Shown: positions 1-6,286 of the stretch, piece after piece | Position numbering within the stretch: the first letter of the stretch is position 1 | Layout of the letters: each line of letters starts with the position of its first letter | Notes under the pieces: generated by a model | The model's database searches: none | Told to the model about the DNA's origin: nothing | Seen by the model: only the letters and a program-made list of their open reading frames with translations | NCBI GenBank assembly: GCA_035528995.1 | Contig: DATKXO010000295.1 | Span: forward strand, 1 to 12,861 | Length of the DNA stretch: 12,861 bases | Source of the DNA: DATKXO01 sp035528995 | GTDB taxonomy: Bacteria; Planctomycetota; Phycisphaerae; UBA1845 | Direction: 5' to 3' | Translations under genes and position numbers: made by a program

Positions 1-2
1 GC

Positions 3-113
3 TCCGACGAGCCGCGTGAGGCCCATTCTCGCACCGCCCCCGATCCCGCCAACCTTGCCGCAGATCAGAACCCCCGGCGCCTGAAGCTCCGGGGCGGTGC
101 GTTTTGCCCTTGA
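3..113 (+). CDS. Possible 3' end of an upstream CDS (truncated by window edge)
   Basis: One plus-strand frame is open from the window edge to a TGA at 111-113 and encodes 36 residues ending LRGGAFCP. Its composition (several D, E, R and N residues) is protein-like and its third positions are moderately GC-rich. A second frame is also open to a TGA at 82-84 but gives a proline-rich peptide, so the coding assignment is uncertain. The segment is too short to assign a family. The same bases contain a terminator-like inverted repeat (30-101), which argues that this may be a noncoding 3' region instead. Confidence 0.2.
   Translation, partial: SDEPREAHSRTAPDPANLAADQNPRRLKLRGGAFCP
30..105 (+). terminator. 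Terminator-like inverted repeat with a competing inner hairpin
   Basis: CGCACCGCCCC at 30-40 is the exact reverse complement of GGGGCGGTGCG at 91-101, and TTTT follows at 102-105. Inside the loop, CCCCGG at 72-77 pairs with CCGGGG at 89-94, sharing bases with the right arm, so the two stems exclude each other. The large loop makes this weaker than a standard intrinsic terminator. It would act on a plus-strand transcript entering from the left. Confidence 0.35.
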
Positions 114-133
114 CGCGCGGCGGGCTCTCATAG

Positions 134-158
134 AAGCGTGGACCATGCCACCCGTCAG
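134..158. repeat. 25-bp direct repeat, copy 1
   Basis: An exact 25-base match to positions 306-330, with core GCGTGGACCATGCCACCC. The two copies start 172 bp apart in otherwise noncoding sequence. This copy lacks the left palindromic arm that precedes copy 2. Confidence 0.8.
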
Positions 159-261
159 GAGAAGCGATTGGGGATTGGGGGGTTGCAGGGCGGTTCGTTT
201 CTGCGTCCCCCACCCGTATCAGCCTGCTCCGTCTCGCTGCACGGAGAATGGGGCACCCGGG

Positions 262-284
262 CACTGGCGGGCGAGCCGCCAGTG
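262..284. repeat. Inverted repeat (9-bp stem, 5-nt loop)
   Basis: CACTGGCGG at 262-270 pairs exactly with CCGCCAGTG at 276-284 around the loop GCGAG. It lies just upstream of repeat copy 2. No T-tract follows on either strand, so it is better described as a structured intergenic element than a terminator. Confidence 0.6.
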
Positions 285-293
285 GCACCCGAC

Positions 294-330
294 GCATGGC
301 CACGCAAGCGTGGACCATGCCACCCGTCAG
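294..330. repeat. 25-bp direct repeat copy 2 with palindromic extension
   Basis: Positions 306-330 repeat 134-158 exactly. The 12 bases before it, GCATGGCCACGC (294-305), pair with the first 12 paired bases of the copy (308-320) if A314 is bulged, giving a near-perfect hairpin with an AA loop. This kind of palindromic intergenic unit suggests a dispersed repeat family, which is an inference because only this window is visible. Confidence 0.65.
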
Positions 331-334
331 TCCG

Positions 335-352
335 CGCGAACTGAAGTTCGCG
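335..352 (-). terminator. Hairpin just downstream of glnA
   Basis: CGCGAACT at 335-342 pairs exactly with AGTTCGCG at 345-352 around a two-base centre. It lies 10 bases beyond the glnA stop codon (362-364, minus strand), where a transcription end or mRNA-stabilising hairpin would be expected. There is no U-tract on the minus strand, so if it terminates transcription it is not a canonical intrinsic terminator. Confidence 0.4.
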
Positions 353-361
353 GCTCGTCTG

Positions 362-1780
362 TCAGGTGTCGAGGTAGAGTTGGTACTCGTAGGGGTGGGG
401 GCGGGTGGCGATCTGGCGGGCGTCCGCGTTGAGCTTTAACTGGCGCCAGTGGTCGAAGAAGGACTCGCGGAAGACCTCTCCGCGGCAGAGGAAGTCGTGA
501 TCGTCGGTGAGGGCGTCGAGGGCGGCGGACAGGTCGCGCGGGAGTGTGGCGATCCTGTTCCTGAAAGCGTCGTCCTGGGCGGCGATGTCCACGTCGAAGG
601 GGCCGAAGTTGTGCTCGGCGGGGTTGAGCTTCGCGCGGATGCCGTCGAGGCCGGCCAGGAGCATGGCGGCCAATGACAGGTAGATGTTGCCGGTGAAGTC
701 GGGGGGGCGGTACTCGATGCGCTTTTCGGCGGGGCTGGTGGCGTAGCGGGGGACGCGGATGGCGGCCGACCGGTTGGCCAACGAGAAGAAGAGGCTGACG
801 GGGGCCTCGTAGCCGGGGACGAGTCTCTTAAAGGAGTTGGTCGAGGGGTTGGTCAGTGCGGTGAGGGCGGGGGCGTGCTGGAGGAGGCCGGCGATGTACC
901 AGAGGGCGGTGTCGCTGAGCTGTCCGTAGCGGCCCTTGGCGCCGTCGAAGAAGAGGTGGTGGTCGCGGTTGGCGAGCTTCTGGTGCACGTGCATGCCGTT
1001 GCCGTTCTCACCGTGGATGGGCTTGGGCATGAAGGTGGCGATCTTGCCGCGTCGGGCGGCGACGTTCTTGACGACGTACTTGATGATCTGGGTGCGGTCG
1101 GCGGCCCGGGTGAGGGTGTCGAGTTCGACCTCGATCTCGCACTGGCCGGAGGCGCCGACCTCGTGATGGTGGTAGCGGACGGGCACGCCGATGCCCTCGA
1201 GGAGGTGGGCGATCTCGTTGCGCAGGTCGTGGAGCTGGTCGGCGGGTGGGACGCTCATGTAGCCGCGTTGTCGCTGGAGGGGATAGTGGGAGCCGTCGCC
1301 CTGGGACTCGGCGGCGTCGATCTCGACGGTGGTGCAGAAGGGCTCGTTGATGACCTCGACGCGGTCGAAGACGTGGAACTCGAACTCGGGTGCGAAGAGG
1401 GCCTGGTCGGCGATGCCGGAGTCGGCCAGGTGGGCTTCGGCGCGTTTGGCGATGGTGCGCGGGGCGTCGGGGAAGGGCTGGCGCGTGTCGGCGGTCACCG
1501 TGTCGCAGATGAAGCTGAGTGTGGGGCGTTCGGAAAAGGGATCGATGAAGGCGGTGGCGGGGTCGGGGACGGCGGCGACGTCTCCGTTCTCGACCCTGGT
1601 CAGGCCGGAGCCGCTGGAGCCGTCGTAGCCCACGCCCTGGTCGAAGACGGCCGGGGTGCAGGCCCTCGCCGGCAGGGAGAGGTGCATCCATTGGCCGGCC
1701 AGGGCGCTGACCTTCAAGTCGACGGTGTCTATGTTGTGATCACTGATGTACTCGAGCGCTTCACCGGGTGTCGAGAACAT
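362..1780 (-). CDS. glnA: Type I glutamine synthetase
   Basis: This cytoplasmic enzyme makes glutamine from glutamate, ammonia and ATP. The 472 residues match the usual bacterial GSI length of about 470. Visible motifs in order: YDGSSGSG (52-59, the usual FDGSS), PEFEFHVFD (131-139, catalytic glutamates), HHHEVGASGQCEIE (204-217), NGNGMHVH (259-266), NSFKRLVPGYEAPV (315-328), EYRPPDFTGNIY (356-367) and a C-terminal PHPYEYQLYL. The start at 1780 is chosen because AGGAGG lies five bases upstream and the protein then begins like other GSI enzymes; the frame stays open 85 codons further, but that extension looks non-coding. The segment that carries the adenylylated tyrosine in enterobacterial GlnA (NLYDLP) reads GPFDVDIAAQDD at 393-404, so that tyrosine appears to be absent. 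It is divergent from the MBOAT gene. The family call is very sure; how it is regulated is unknown. Confidence 0.96.
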   Translation of the reverse strand: MFSTPGEALEYISDHNIDTVDLKVSALAGQWMHLSLPARACTPAVFDQGVGYDGSSGSGLTRVENGDVAAVPDPATAFIDPFSERPTLSFICDTVTADTRQPFPDAPRTIAKRAEAHLADSGIADQALFAPEFEFHVFDRVEVINEPFCTTVEIDAAESQGDGSHYPLQRQRGYMSVPPADQLHDLRNEIAHLLEGIGVPVRYHHHEVGASGQCEIEVELDTLTRAADRTQIIKYVVKNVAARRGKIATFMPKPIHGENGNGMHVHQKLANRDHHLFFDGAKGRYGQLSDTALWYIAGLLQHAPALTALTNPSTNSFKRLVPGYEAPVSLFFSLANRSAAIRVPRYATSPAEKRIEYRPPDFTGNIYLSLAAMLLAGLDGIRAKLNPAEHNFGPFDVDIAAQDDAFRNRIATLPRDLSAALDALTDDHDFLCRGEVFRESFFDHWRQLKLNADARQIATRPHPYEYQLYLDT

Positions 1781-1832
1781 ACCTGCCTCCTGGCACGAGA
1801 GCGGTACCGACAACTGGAGTCGCCTAGCACCT

Positions 1833-1861
1833 TCTGTACCGCGCGGCGCGCGACCGGGCAA
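1833..1861 (-). promoter_or_regulatory. Weak candidate promoter for glnA
   Basis: On the minus strand, TTGCCC (1861-1856) and TACAGA (1838-1833) are separated by 17 bases, 53 bases before the glnA ATG. The -10 box matches consensus at only three of six positions, so this is tentative. The -35 box overlaps the hairpin at 1851-1868. Confidence 0.25.
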
Positions 1862-1868
1862 CCGGTCG
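1851..1868. repeat. Hairpin with GCAA tetraloop between glnA and the MBOAT gene
   Basis: CGACCGG (1851-1857) pairs exactly with CCGGTCG (1862-1868) around GCAA, a GNRA-type loop if transcribed on the plus strand; on the minus strand the loop reads TTGC. It is 71 bases upstream of the glnA start. Its role is unknown; it could be an operator or a leader structure. Confidence 0.5.
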
Positions 1869-1981
1869 GGGGGCTCGGCGGACCGGCAGGTGCCGACGCG
1901 GCGGGGGAGGGCCCACTCGGGGGGTCGTGGGTCCACGATGGCCGGAGGTGCCGGGCGGTCGAAGATCGGTCGTGCGGTGGG

Positions 1982-1987
1982 TATAAT
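1982..1987 (+). promoter_or_regulatory. Consensus -10 box for the MBOAT/SGNH operon
   Basis: A perfect TATAAT lies in otherwise very GC-rich sequence, 106 bases upstream of the MBOAT start and pointing towards it. The -35 region about 17 bases upstream (around 1959-1964) is poor. Transcription would begin near 1994 and give a leader of about 100 nt that contains the hairpin at 2033-2049. Confidence 0.5.
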
Positions 1988-2032
1988 GCGGAGCGACTTG
2001 GCCTGGGCGCAATTCACCCGCGGTGCTTGACG

Positions 2033-2049
2033 CACCGGTCGAACCGGTG
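2033..2049 (+). repeat. Hairpin in the MBOAT leader
   Basis: CACCGGT (2033-2039) pairs exactly with ACCGGTG (2043-2049) around the triloop CGA. It lies between the predicted transcription start near 1994 and the GTG start at 2094. No ribosome-binding sequence or T-tract is attached, so a regulatory role is only a possibility. Confidence 0.45.
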
Positions 2050-2093
2050 GGATCGGTGGCCCTGCGGCCGAAGTTGAACCGTGGGGACCGCGC

Positions 2094-3647
2094 GTGCTTT
2101 TTCACTCGGTAGACTTCTTCATATTCTTTGCGGTGGTGGCGACGCAGTACTTCCGCGCCCCCTGGGTGATCCGGTGGTCGCTGGCGGTGGTGGGCGTGGC
2201 GTTTCCCCTGGTGGCCCACGGCGTGTCGGGCGAGCCGGTGGCGGCGGCGGCGTTCACGGCGATCTGCCTGGGTGCGGTGGTGGCGCTGCGGGCCCGGGGG
2301 CAGGAGGCGACGGCCCGGAAGGTTCTGCTGACGACGGCGAGCCTGCTGTTCTACAGCGCCTGGCGCTGGCCGTACGTGAGCCTGCTGCTGTTCAGCACGG
2401 TGCTGGACTACAACTGCGCTCGGTCGATCCACCGGGCGGCGACGCAGGGTCGGCGCGTCTTCTTCCTGGTGGTGAGTATGGTCGGGAACCTGGGGGTTCT
2501 CGGGATTTTCAAGTACACGAACTTCTTGCTGGAGAACGTGGAGTCTCTGTTGGGTGTGACGGGCTTGCAGATGGAGCTGGGCCCGCTGTCGATCATCCTG
2601 CCGTTGGGCATCTCGTTCTACACGTTCCAGACGATGAGCTACACGATCGACGTGTACCGGGGTCGGCTGCAGCCGCGGGACTCGCTGCTGGACGTGGCCC
2701 TGTTCGTGTCGTTCTTTCCTCAACTGGTGGCCGGGCCGATCATGCGGGCCAATCACTTCATGCCGCAGTTGGAGCGGGAACACACCTGGGACGCGGCCCG
2801 GGCGAAGTCGGGGCTGCTGCTGATGCTCTGGGGGATGGGCAAGAAGCTTCTGATCGCGGACGCCCTGGCCCCGATCGTGGAGCAGGCCTACGCCCAGCCG
2901 GAAGCGTTCAGCGGTTGGGCGCTGCTGGTTGCGACGTACTGCTTCGCGTTTCAGATTTACTGCGACTTCTCGGGGTACAGCGACCTGGCGATCGGGGCGG
3001 CTCGGGTGCTGGGTTTCGACGTACCGCTGAACTTCAACCGCCCGTACTTTGCGACGAACATCACGACGTTCTGGCGGCGCTGGCACATCTCGCTGTCGAC
3101 GTGGCTGCGGGACTATCTGTACATCTCGCTGGGCGGCAACCGGCTGGGGCGCTGGCGGACGCTGGTGAACCTGATGCTGACCATGCTGCTGGGGGGGCTG
3201 TGGCACGGGGCGAGCTGGAACTTCGTGATCTGGGGCGGCATTCACGGCGGGATGCTGGTGCTGCACAAGCTGTGGTTGTGGAAGAGGGGGCAGGCCAAGG
3301 CGGTCGACACGACGCGGCCGGTCCGGTGGGTCATCCTGACGGCGATCAACTTCCACCTGGTCTGCGTGACCTGGGTCTTCTTCCGGGCGGGGACGCTGGA
3401 CCAGGCCCTGGCCGTTCTGGGTCGGATCGTGGACTGGGCTCCGGGTCTGATGGTGCCGAGTCTGTTTCCGGCGGTGCTGATTCCGGCGCTGCTGATGGTG
3501 CAGGCCGTGCAGGCCCGGACCCAGGTCAGTGAGCGGTTGGTGCGTTTTCCGCGGCTGAGCCGGCTGATCATCTACGTGGGCGTGCTGTTGATGCTGGGGC
3601 TGATCGTCTCGAGCACGCCGGTTGATTTCATCTACTTCGTGTTCTGA
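2094..3647 (+). CDS. MBOAT-family O-acyltransferase (AlgI-like)
   Basis: A 517-residue polytopic inner-membrane protein of the MBOAT family, related to AlgI, which passes acetyl groups across the membrane for O-acetylation of exported polysaccharides. Hydrophobic segments run through the protein. The family core is clear: LPLGISFYTFQTMSYTIDVY (169-188), the FPQLVAGPI region (208-216), FWRRWHISLSTWLRDY (326-341) and GLWHGASWNF (368-377) with the presumed catalytic His371. The GTG start gives MLFHS, the usual beginning of this family, and the C-terminus ends hydrophobic as FIYFVF, so the gene looks complete. No clear Shine-Dalgarno sequence precedes it. It is followed 11 bases later by an SGNH-like gene; such pairs act together, the MBOAT supplying acyl groups and the SGNH partner working on the far side of the membrane. 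The polymer modified cannot be told from the window, because no polysaccharide synthase is present. Confidence 0.93.
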   Translation: MLFHSVDFFIFFAVVATQYFRAPWVIRWSLAVVGVAFPLVAHGVSGEPVAAAAFTAICLGAVVALRARGQEATARKVLLTTASLLFYSAWRWPYVSLLLFSTVLDYNCARSIHRAATQGRRVFFLVVSMVGNLGVLGIFKYTNFLLENVESLLGVTGLQMELGPLSIILPLGISFYTFQTMSYTIDVYRGRLQPRDSLLDVALFVSFFPQLVAGPIMRANHFMPQLEREHTWDAARAKSGLLLMLWGMGKKLLIADALAPIVEQAYAQPEAFSGWALLVATYCFAFQIYCDFSGYSDLAIGAARVLGFDVPLNFNRPYFATNITTFWRRWHISLSTWLRDYLYISLGGNRLGRWRTLVNLMLTMLLGGLWHGASWNFVIWGGIHGGMLVLHKLWLWKRGQAKAVDTTRPVRWVILTAINFHLVCVTWVFFRAGTLDQALAVLGRIVDWAPGLMVPSLFPAVLIPALLMVQAVQARTQVSERLVRFPRLSRLIIYVGVLLMLGLIVSSTPVDFIYFVF

Positions 3648-3658
3648 GCTGGGCAGTC

Positions 3659-4792
3659 ATGGATCAGAGAAACGGGCCGACAACCACGCTGGGCGTTGTG
3701 CGGGTGTTCGCCTCAGACCTGCTGGTGTTGGCGGCGGCGTTCGTGGCCGTCGAGTTGGGGCTGCGGCTGGTGGCACCGCAGGAGGTTCATCGCCTGCTGA
3801 CGCATGTTTACGAGGCGACGGACGAAGGCTTTCGCTTGCGGGCCGGCAGCACGGGGGTGTGCAACAACGGCTACGGGGATCACGTCTTCTCGGTGAACAG
3901 TTGGCGGGCCCGCGACCGGGACTACGGAGCGAAACAGCCGGGCGAGTGGCGCATCCTGTGCCTGGGAGACAGCTTCAGCGAGAACCAGGCACTGGAGGTG
4001 GAGCAGATCTGGCCCAACGTGCTGGAGTCCGACCTGGCGACGGCGTTCCCGGAGCGGGTGTTTTCCGTGATCAACGCGGGGCAGGCGGGCTGGAGCCTGT
4101 GGAACTACCACGACTATATCGAAGAGATGCTGCCGCGGATCGAGCCGGACGTGGTGGTGGTGGCGATCGGGAACACGAGCGACTGGGCGAGGGACGCCCG
4201 GCATCCCAAGCCGAGGGCGATGCGGATCTGGTCCGGGCTGCCGGTGCGGCGTGATGCTTCGCTGCTGGAACGGGCCAAGTTCGCCGTGTGGTACGTCAAC
4301 GAATGGGCGGAGGGCGTTTCTCAGGCCTACGTGGCGTTTCGGGACATCACCTTCTACCCCGGTATCTGGACGGGGATCACCAAGGTCTCGCGAATCCACC
4401 CCACGTGCACGGATGCGGCCAGCGCGGCGCGGCTGTTCGATCCCACGGTGGAGGTGCTCGGGCGGATCAAGGGACTCTGTGACGCCCGGGGGACCCGGCT
4501 GGCGTTGCTGAGCGTACCGCGCGATTACGAATGCCTGCCGTCGGTAGCTCGTCTGAGGATCGAGCTGGAGCGGCCCGACGTGGCTCGGCTGGACCTGAGC
4601 CGTCCGGGTCGGATGGTCAAGCGTCTGGCGGGGACGGTAGGGGTTCCGTATTACGACCCGGCCGACGTTCTGAGGAGCGCGGAATCGCGGCCCTACTCCG
4701 TGATGTTCGCGCACTGGAACGAGCTGGGCAACCGCCTTGTGGCGGAGGGGTCGCGGCATTTCCTGGAGCGCCATCACCTGTTGGGCGATTGA
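3659..4792 (+). CDS. Membrane-anchored SGNH/GDSL hydrolase-like protein (AlgJ/AlgX-type partner)
   Basis: A 377-residue protein with one N-terminal transmembrane segment (about 17-38), presumably anchoring a periplasmic domain. The SGNH fold is shown by LCLGDSFSENQ (100-110, nucleophile Ser105), INAGQAGWS (138-146), AIGNTSD (169-175, the block III Gly-Asn) and HWNELGNRLVAE (352-363), which carries the usual catalytic His352. The Asp normally three residues before that His is Met349, so the triad may be incomplete or use another acid. The neighbouring MBOAT gene and 11-bp spacing point to one operon for O-acylation of a surface or exported glycan; SGNH proteins in such pairs can be transferases rather than esterases. 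Start ATG at 3659 is taken for its spacing after the upstream stop and its position before the signal anchor; its ribosome-binding site is weak, suggesting translational coupling. Confidence 0.85.
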   Translation: MDQRNGPTTTLGVVRVFASDLLVLAAAFVAVELGLRLVAPQEVHRLLTHVYEATDEGFRLRAGSTGVCNNGYGDHVFSVNSWRARDRDYGAKQPGEWRILCLGDSFSENQALEVEQIWPNVLESDLATAFPERVFSVINAGQAGWSLWNYHDYIEEMLPRIEPDVVVVAIGNTSDWARDARHPKPRAMRIWSGLPVRRDASLLERAKFAVWYVNEWAEGVSQAYVAFRDITFYPGIWTGITKVSRIHPTCTDAASAARLFDPTVEVLGRIKGLCDARGTRLALLSVPRDYECLPSVARLRIELERPDVARLDLSRPGRMVKRLAGTVGVPYYDPADVLRSAESRPYSVMFAHWNELGNRLVAEGSRHFLERHHLLGD

Positions 4793-4868
4793 ACGCCGGG
4801 CCTGCCGGTGGGCGCATCCAGCGGATGAGCGTCGGCGCGCGACTGAGGGGGGGCAATCGGGCCGGGTG

Positions 4869-4897
4869 GGGCCCGCCGGTTTCGGGCCCGGGCGGGC
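4869..4897. terminator. GC-rich hairpins between convergent genes
   Basis: GGGCCCG (4869-4875) pairs with CGGGCCC (4883-4889) around CCGGTTT. Alternatively GCCCGCC (4871-4877) pairs with GGCGGGC (4891-4897). The pair lies in the 132-bp gap between the stop codons of the convergent SGNH gene and lgt, where a shared terminator is expected. There is no T-tract. Confidence 0.4.
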
Positions 4898-4924
4898 AGT
4901 CGTCCGACGGTGGAGAAGAGGGCA

Positions 4925-6142
4925 TCAGGCCGGTGAGGGGGCCTGGTCCGTGCTGCGCTGGGGGGCGTCGGCGGCGCGGGGCGAGCGTTCGGGCAGGAAC
5001 CTGATGAGGATCAGGAGGTAGATGAGGCCGAGGGCGAACAGAACCGCGCTCAAGGACTGCGACACGGTCAGGCCGGCGACGTCGTGGGGATTGTCGCCGC
5101 GCAGCATCTCCTGCAGGAAACGGCTGACGGGGTAGAGCATCATGGTCCAGGCGACGACCATTCCGTGGCGCCGCCGGCGACGGAGGACGGCCGACAAGAC
5201 GAAGAAGAGCAGTGCCAGGCCGATGGCATCATAGATCTGCGCAGGATGGACCCATTGAGAGTGCTGGGTGGCGGCGATGGCGCGCAGGTCGGCGATGGTG
5301 ACGGGACGATCCCGCTGCTGGGAGAGCCGGCGCAGGTGGGCGGCGGCGGCGACATAGGCCGTCGTCTCCTCCTTCGATCCGCCGGGCAGGACGGGCTGAA
5401 GGGCACTGAGTCGGTCGCGGTGGCGGGCCACTTCGGGGCTCTGCGGGGGCGCGTCCTTCAGAGCGCTGAGGGCCTGGACGTGTTCGACGTACTCGGCCAA
5501 CTGCCGGTTCCCGTCGATGGCGGGGTCGGCCAGGATGGCGGCCGGGATGGGCGTTCGTTCGGCGTTGCCGGGCAGGGCCCAGAGGAGCTCATCGGGGACG
5601 GTCAGTTGCCCGTCCTGCCAGTGACGCTCGTAGGCCGGGGCGCCGTAGGGGAATCGCACGGCCCAGGGGAGGGCCTTGCGGCCGGCATCCACCAGGCAGG
5701 TTTCTCCCCAGCAGCAACCGGCCAGGAGGCAGCCGATCCGCCCGATGCCCATGGCGAGAATCACGGAGGGGAGGACGACGTCGAGATAGAGGCGGATGGA
5801 TCTGCGGGCAGCGACGAGATAGACGATGACGGCCAGGGTGGCCAGCAGGACGCCGCCGAGGATCTCTCCTCCGCCGCGCATGGCGGCTACGTCCTGGAAG
5901 TCCATGCCGCCGGAGCGTATGGGCTCGCGATAATAATGCAGCAGGTACATGGCGCGGCATCCGACCAGGCCGGCGACGGCGCCGATCAGGGCGATGGTGG
6001 TGACCACGGCGGGGCTGGCAGCGGCCCGGCGGGCCTGCAGGACGGCGACCCAGACCGCGATCCAGAAGCCGAGGAAGACCATGAAGCCCCAGGCGTGAAC
6101 GGTGTATCCGATTCCCGGGACGGTCCACAACTGAGGGTGCAT
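4925..6142 (-). CDS. lgt: Prolipoprotein diacylglyceryl transferase
   Basis: An inner-membrane enzyme that moves diacylglycerol from phosphatidylglycerol to the lipobox cysteine of prolipoproteins. At 405 residues it is much longer than the usual 260-300. The N-terminus (TVHAWGFMVFLGFW, 14-27) and the signature GRIGCLLAGCCWGE (134-147) with the key Arg135 are recognisable, as are HPAQIYDAI (299-307) and FLQEMLRGDN (342-351). Between the signature and HPAQIYDA lies a hydrophilic insert of about 150 residues (150-297) rich in A, E, Q and R; smaller inserts occur here in other Lgt proteins. The YE of the family motif HPSQLYE reads YD here (Asp305). GAGGAG lies seven bases before the ATG, which supports the start. 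Upstream on the same strand lies a lipoprotein gene, 144 bp away. Confidence 0.93.
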   Translation of the reverse strand: MHPQLWTVPGIGYTVHAWGFMVFLGFWIAVWVAVLQARRAAASPAVVTTIALIGAVAGLVGCRAMYLLHYYREPIRSGGMDFQDVAAMRGGGEILGGVLLATLAVIVYLVAARRSIRLYLDVVLPSVILAMGIGRIGCLLAGCCWGETCLVDAGRKALPWAVRFPYGAPAYERHWQDGQLTVPDELLWALPGNAERTPIPAAILADPAIDGNRQLAEYVEHVQALSALKDAPPQSPEVARHRDRLSALQPVLPGGSKEETTAYVAAAAHLRRLSQQRDRPVTIADLRAIAATQHSQWVHPAQIYDAIGLALLFFVLSAVLRRRRRHGMVVAWTMMLYPVSRFLQEMLRGDNPHDVAGLTVSQSLSAVLFALGLIYLLILIRFLPERSPRAADAPQRSTDQAPSPA

Positions 6143-6286
6143 AGGGTCTCCTCTGGAGAAGACGAGGTTTTCCGGCCCGATCGCCCGCGCCGGCGAGTTC
6201 GGCGAGGAGGATGCTAGCGGAAAGGCGGGCTGGAAGACACCAGGCGGCGGCGTTTGGGCGGGCGGGTGTGCGGTGTGCGAGTCGGT

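Noticed and set aside
134..330. The 25-bp repeats as a CRISPR array
   Set aside because: Only two copies, 147 bp apart between units, with no further regularly spaced repeats and no cas genes.
1786..1803. TGGCAC near glnA as a sigma54 promoter
   Set aside because: The expected GC-box of a -24/-12 promoter is not found at the right spacing, and the motif points away from glnA.
875..2077. Long plus-strand open frame opposite glnA (400 codons)
   Set aside because: It is the antisense of glnA, has a Gly/Val/Asp-rich composition typical of antisense frames in high-GC DNA, and runs through the glnA upstream region.
1824..3356. Long minus-strand open frame opposite the MBOAT gene (510 codons)
   Set aside because: The product is dominated by R, P, Q and H, which is typical of a shadow frame, while the plus strand shows clear MBOAT motifs.
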